A DNA stretch of 8,359 nt from contig JABWAN010000174.1 of NCBI GenBank assembly GCA_013361015.1, positions 1-8,359 of the forward strand, given 5' to 3'. The DNA comes from Candidatus Zhuqueibacterota bacterium. GTDB taxonomy: Bacteria > Zhuqueibacterota > Zhuqueibacteria > Zhuqueibacterales > Zhuqueibacteraceae. The stretch's first letter is position 1. Each line of letters opens with the position of its first letter. A program made the position numbers and the translations under genes. The notes below the pieces were generated by a model. That model had not been told where the DNA came from and made no database searches. It was given only the letters and a program-made list of their open reading frames with translations. This document shows, one piece after another, positions 6,443 through 8,359 of the stretch.

Positions 6443-8188
6443 ATGATTGTTGATAACTCGGAAATCGATTCTTATAACCAGCTTTCAGAGGAAGTTGAGT
6501 TCTATAGAACGGATGCCGCAAGACGGCTTCCTTCAAATACTCGCTCTGCTCTGGGTCAGTTCATGACACCTGCACCGGTTGCATCGTTCATGGCCTCGCT
6601 TTTTCGAAACCCTTTATTGCGAAAGATGCACTTGCTCGATCCGGGTGCCGGCGTAGGATCACTGACAGCGGCATTTGTTGAAAAAGTGTGTCGTGACAAT
6701 AGCCCTGTTGAAAAACTCAATGTCACTGCATATGAGATCGACGCGCTTTTGATACCTTACCTCGATTCGACCTTGAAGAGCTGCCTGAAAGAATGCGAAG
6801 CAGCAGGTATTGAGTTTAATTATGAAATTGTCCATCGAGATTTCTTAGGCTCGGCTACGGAAATGTTGAACGAGGACTTGTTTTCATCCGGGCGGCCGAA
6901 TTTGAACTTTACGCACGTCATCCTCAATCCCCCCTATAAAAAAATACACAGCGACTCGAAGGCGAGGTTATTGCTTCGCTCTGTCGGCATCGAAACGAGC
7001 AATCTCTACGCGGCTTTTTTGGCGCTCGCAATTAAGATGCTTGAAAAGAACGGGGAGTTGGTCGCCATCGTGCCGCGCAGTTTTTGCAATGGACCCTACT
7101 TCAAGCTTTTTAGAAAATTTTTGTTCGAGCAGATGGGATTGCAGCACGTCCACGTTTTTGAGAGCCGCGATCAAACCTTCCAAGACGACGAAGTGCTGCA
7201 AGAAAATCTCATTATGTATGCGATCAAAGGCGGAAAAAATCGGCAGGTCGCCATTACTTCGTGTGCCGGGCCGCAATTCGAAGACATGACGATATTCAAG
7301 GTTTCTGCCGATCAAATCGTTGACCGGAATGATTCTGAGCTTGTTATGCATCTCGTTACCAGTAGCTTGGATCAGTACGTGATTGACCGGATGCGAGTAT
7401 TTACGCAGAGCTTGGATGATTTGAAAATCGAGGTTTCGACCGGGCCGGTGGTTGATTTTAGGTTACACCAACATATTTCGTATGAGCCGATAGAGCAAAG
7501 CATCCCGCTAGTTTATCCTTCTCATTTTGAAAACCATTTTGTGAAATGGCCGAAAATAAACAGCCGCAAACCCAATGCGCTCACGAATGCGCATGCAGTG
7601 CAAAAATGGCTTTTCCCGAATGGGAACTACACATTGGTGCGCCGGTTTTCTGCAAAAGAAGAGCGCAAACGGATTGTCGCTGCAATACACCATTCTCATG
7701 CCGTACCTTCGGAACAAATCGGCTTCGAAAATCATTTGAATGTTTTTCATGCCAACCACCGCGGCCTCGCTTCCGAGTTGGCTCAAGGTCTTGCCGTATA
7801 TCTCAACGCTACGTTGGTTGATATTTACTTTCGACAATTCAACGGCCACACACAGGTCAATGCTTCCGATCTGAGGACCCTGCGTTATCCTGATGAGCAG
7901 TTTCTCAAAACTCTAGGCGCTCTCGCAAAAGATGATAATTTTCCGACACAAGATGAGATTGATACTATACTAGAAAAGAGGATTCAAACCATGGCAAAGA
8001 TTTCTTCTCCCGACCCGGTGAGAATAAAAAAACGTATAGCAGAGGCGATAGCGATTCTTCGAGAACTGGGTTTGCCGAAAGCACAACAAAACGAGCGCTC
8101 TGGTTTGACTTTGCTCGCGATCACCTCCGTCAAACCGAACGGAGGTGTCGTACAGACCGTAGCCGTCCGCCTATGGCTCACCGGCTGA
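6443..8188 (+). CDS. Eco57I / M.PstI-type DNA adenine-N6 methyltransferase, in frame with an endonuclease fragment
   Basis: This is the modification enzyme of a Type II restriction-modification system, methylating adenine in a target site with S-adenosylmethionine. Counting from the ATG at 6443, motif X is GQFMTPAPVASFM (38-50), motif I LLDPGAGVGSL (64-74), motif II AYEID with Glu98 (96-100), motif III HRDFL (131-135) and catalytic motif IV NPPYKK (162-167). LYAAFLALAIKML and AIVPRSFCNG (188-217) fit the later motifs. The C-terminal half, with TGPVVDFR (333-340) and FNGHTQVNASDLRTLRYP (466-483), is the probable target-recognition region of M.PstI/M.BsuBI-like enzymes. That part spans ~516 residues, matching the family (~500-510). 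The frame then continues into an endonuclease N-terminus. The frame is open upstream to 6242, overlapping the peptidase gene, but 6443 leaves ~36 residues before ALGQF, as expected; ATG 6404 is an alternative. Neither has a good ribosome binding site. The target sequence (PstI-like CTGCAG or other) cannot be read. Confidence 0.88.
   Translation: MIVDNSEIDSYNQLSEEVEFYRTDAARRLPSNTRSALGQFMTPAPVASFMASLFRNPLLRKMHLLDPGAGVGSLTAAFVEKVCRDNSPVEKLNVTAYEIDALLIPYLDSTLKSCLKECEAAGIEFNYEIVHRDFLGSATEMLNEDLFSSGRPNLNFTHVILNPPYKKIHSDSKARLLLRSVGIETSNLYAAFLALAIKMLEKNGELVAIVPRSFCNGPYFKLFRKFLFEQMGLQHVHVFESRDQTFQDDEVLQENLIMYAIKGGKNRQVAITSCAGPQFEDMTIFKVSADQIVDRNDSELVMHLVTSSLDQYVIDRMRVFTQSLDDLKIEVSTGPVVDFRLHQHISYEPIEQSIPLVYPSHFENHFVKWPKINSRKPNALTNAHAVQKWLFPNGNYTLVRRFSAKEERKRIVAAIHHSHAVPSEQIGFENHLNVFHANHRGLASELAQGLAVYLNATLVDIYFRQFNGHTQVNASDLRTLRYPDEQFLKTLGALAKDDNFPTQDEIDTILEKRIQTMAKISSPDPVRIKKRIAEAIAILRELGLPKAQQNERSGLTLLAITSVKPNGGVVQTVAVRLWLTG
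7975..7982 (+). promoter_or_regulatory. Internal ribosome binding site for the endonuclease start
   Basis: The purine run AAAGAGGA (7975-7982) lies 8 bases before the ATG at 7991, a near-ideal Shine-Dalgarno arrangement inside the end of the methyltransferase frame. It suggests that the endonuclease is, or ancestrally was, started separately even though the two frames are continuous. Confidence 0.6.
7991..8188 (+). pseudogene. BsuBI/PstI-family restriction endonuclease, truncated N-terminal fragment
   Basis: From the ATG at 7991, residues 1-49 (MAKISSPDPVRIKKR, then an AEAIAILRELGLPKAQQNER helix and SGLTLLAITSVKP) match the N-terminal region of BsuBI/PstI-type endonucleases. PstI, as I recall it, has ILKALGLPPQQYNDRSG followed by WVLLALANIKPED at the same place. 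The family then continues with a Trp-containing helix, a winged-helix domain and a C-terminal PD-(D/E)xK-type nuclease, for ~320 residues in all. Here similarity ends at Lys-Pro (8132-8137). An unrelated tail of 17 residues ending VRLWLTG leads to TGA at 8186-8188. No catalytic residues are present, so this fragment cannot cut DNA. It is in the same frame as the methyltransferase. The truncation coincides with an inverted repeat and a composition switch, so it may be an artificial join rather than natural decay. Confidence 0.75.
8122..8147. repeat. 9-bp perfect inverted repeat at the end of endonuclease similarity
   Basis: CACCTCCGT (8122-8130) and ACGGAGGTG (8139-8147) flank the loop CAAACCGA. 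Codons for the conserved Lys-Pro of the endonuclease fall in the loop, and family similarity disappears at the right arm. No T-run follows, so it is not a typical terminator. It marks the likely breakpoint between two unrelated sequences. Confidence 0.7.
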
Positions 8189-8216
8189 GCCCGCCGTCAT
8201 ATACACTGCCGGCATC

Positions 8217-8359
8217 ATGTCGCTCGCCGTCCTGAAGAGCCGCGCCCTCGCCGGCATGGATGCGCCGGAAGTCACCGTCGAGGTGCACCTCGGCCGCGGC
8301 CTGCCGTCCTTCGCCATCGTCGGGCTGGCCGACACCGAGGTGAAGGAGGCGCGCGAGCG
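8217..8359 (+). CDS. comM: ComM/YifB family Mg-chelatase-like AAA+ ATPase, N-terminus only (3' end outside window)
   Basis: The ATG at 8217 opens 47 codons that run off the window: MSLAVLKSRALAGMDAPEVT, then VEVHLGRGLPSFAIVGL and ADTEVKEARER. This is the highly recognisable start of ComM/YifB, a hexameric AAA+ helicase that promotes branch migration during natural transformation. The visible part is the N-terminal ChlI/Lon-like domain; the Walker motifs lie beyond the window. The combination APEVTVEVHL plus TEVKEARER is typical of betaproteobacterial homologues. All but two of the 47 codons (GAT, GAA) end in G or C, and 45 of the 60 bases at 8281-8340 are G/C, far above the methyltransferase just upstream. 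A TATACA hexamer at 8200-8205 could be a -10 element giving a very short leader, but no -35 or ribosome binding site is evident. Family call strong; co-residence with the genes to the left doubtful. Confidence 0.9.
   Translation, partial: MSLAVLKSRALAGMDAPEVTVEVHLGRGLPSFAIVGLADTEVKEARE

Overview
The window carries six protein-coding genes or gene parts, and most of it reads like ordinary Gram-negative chromosome. It opens with the C-terminal part of a TonB-dependent outer-membrane receptor. A complete polyphosphate kinase (ppk1) follows on the minus strand. Divergent from ppk1 is a POT-type (peptide/H+ symporter-like) transporter, then a lipoprotein with SH3-like and NlpC/P60 peptidase domains. 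The receptor and the lipobox-containing peptidase point to a diderm bacterium. The receptor and peptidase sequence style resembles Bacteroidota, Acidobacteriota and related candidate phyla, but I cannot fix the phylum from sequence reading alone. Base composition is moderate here, about 53% GC in the stretches I counted and higher inside the peptidase gene.

Layout: receptor 1-1410 (+); hairpins including a good intrinsic terminator 1423-1496; ppk1 3669-1510 (-), converging on the receptor; a 114-base divergent spacer; POT-like transporter 3784-5031 (+) with a terminator-like hairpin at 5039-5064; a 183-base spacer with two overlapping perfect hairpins; NlpC/P60 lipoprotein 5215-6417 (+). Only 25 bases later comes a DNA adenine methyltransferase of the Eco57I / M.PstI-M.BsuBI type (from 6443). 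Its reading frame runs without a stop into the N-terminal part of a BsuBI/PstI-family restriction endonuclease (from 7991).

The last ~220 bases are the most striking. Similarity to the endonuclease stops about 50 residues in, at a 9-bp inverted repeat (8122-8147). The frame then ends after a short unrelated tail (stop at 8186-8188), and a new gene starts at 8217: the N-terminus of ComM/YifB, in a betaproteobacterial style with G or C at nearly every third codon position. This abrupt change of gene, composition and apparent taxonomy suggests a chimeric join in the assembly. A real rearrangement that truncated the endonuclease is the alternative.

Functionally, the first four genes are envelope and housekeeping functions (nutrient import across both membranes, polyphosphate storage, peptidoglycan peptide cleavage), with no sign that they form one pathway. 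The methyltransferase and endonuclease form a Type II restriction-modification module, but the catalytic nuclease domain is absent from this window. I found no tRNA, rRNA, CRISPR array, insertion sequence or convincing new multi-gene system. No gene-free stretch exceeds 300 bases.
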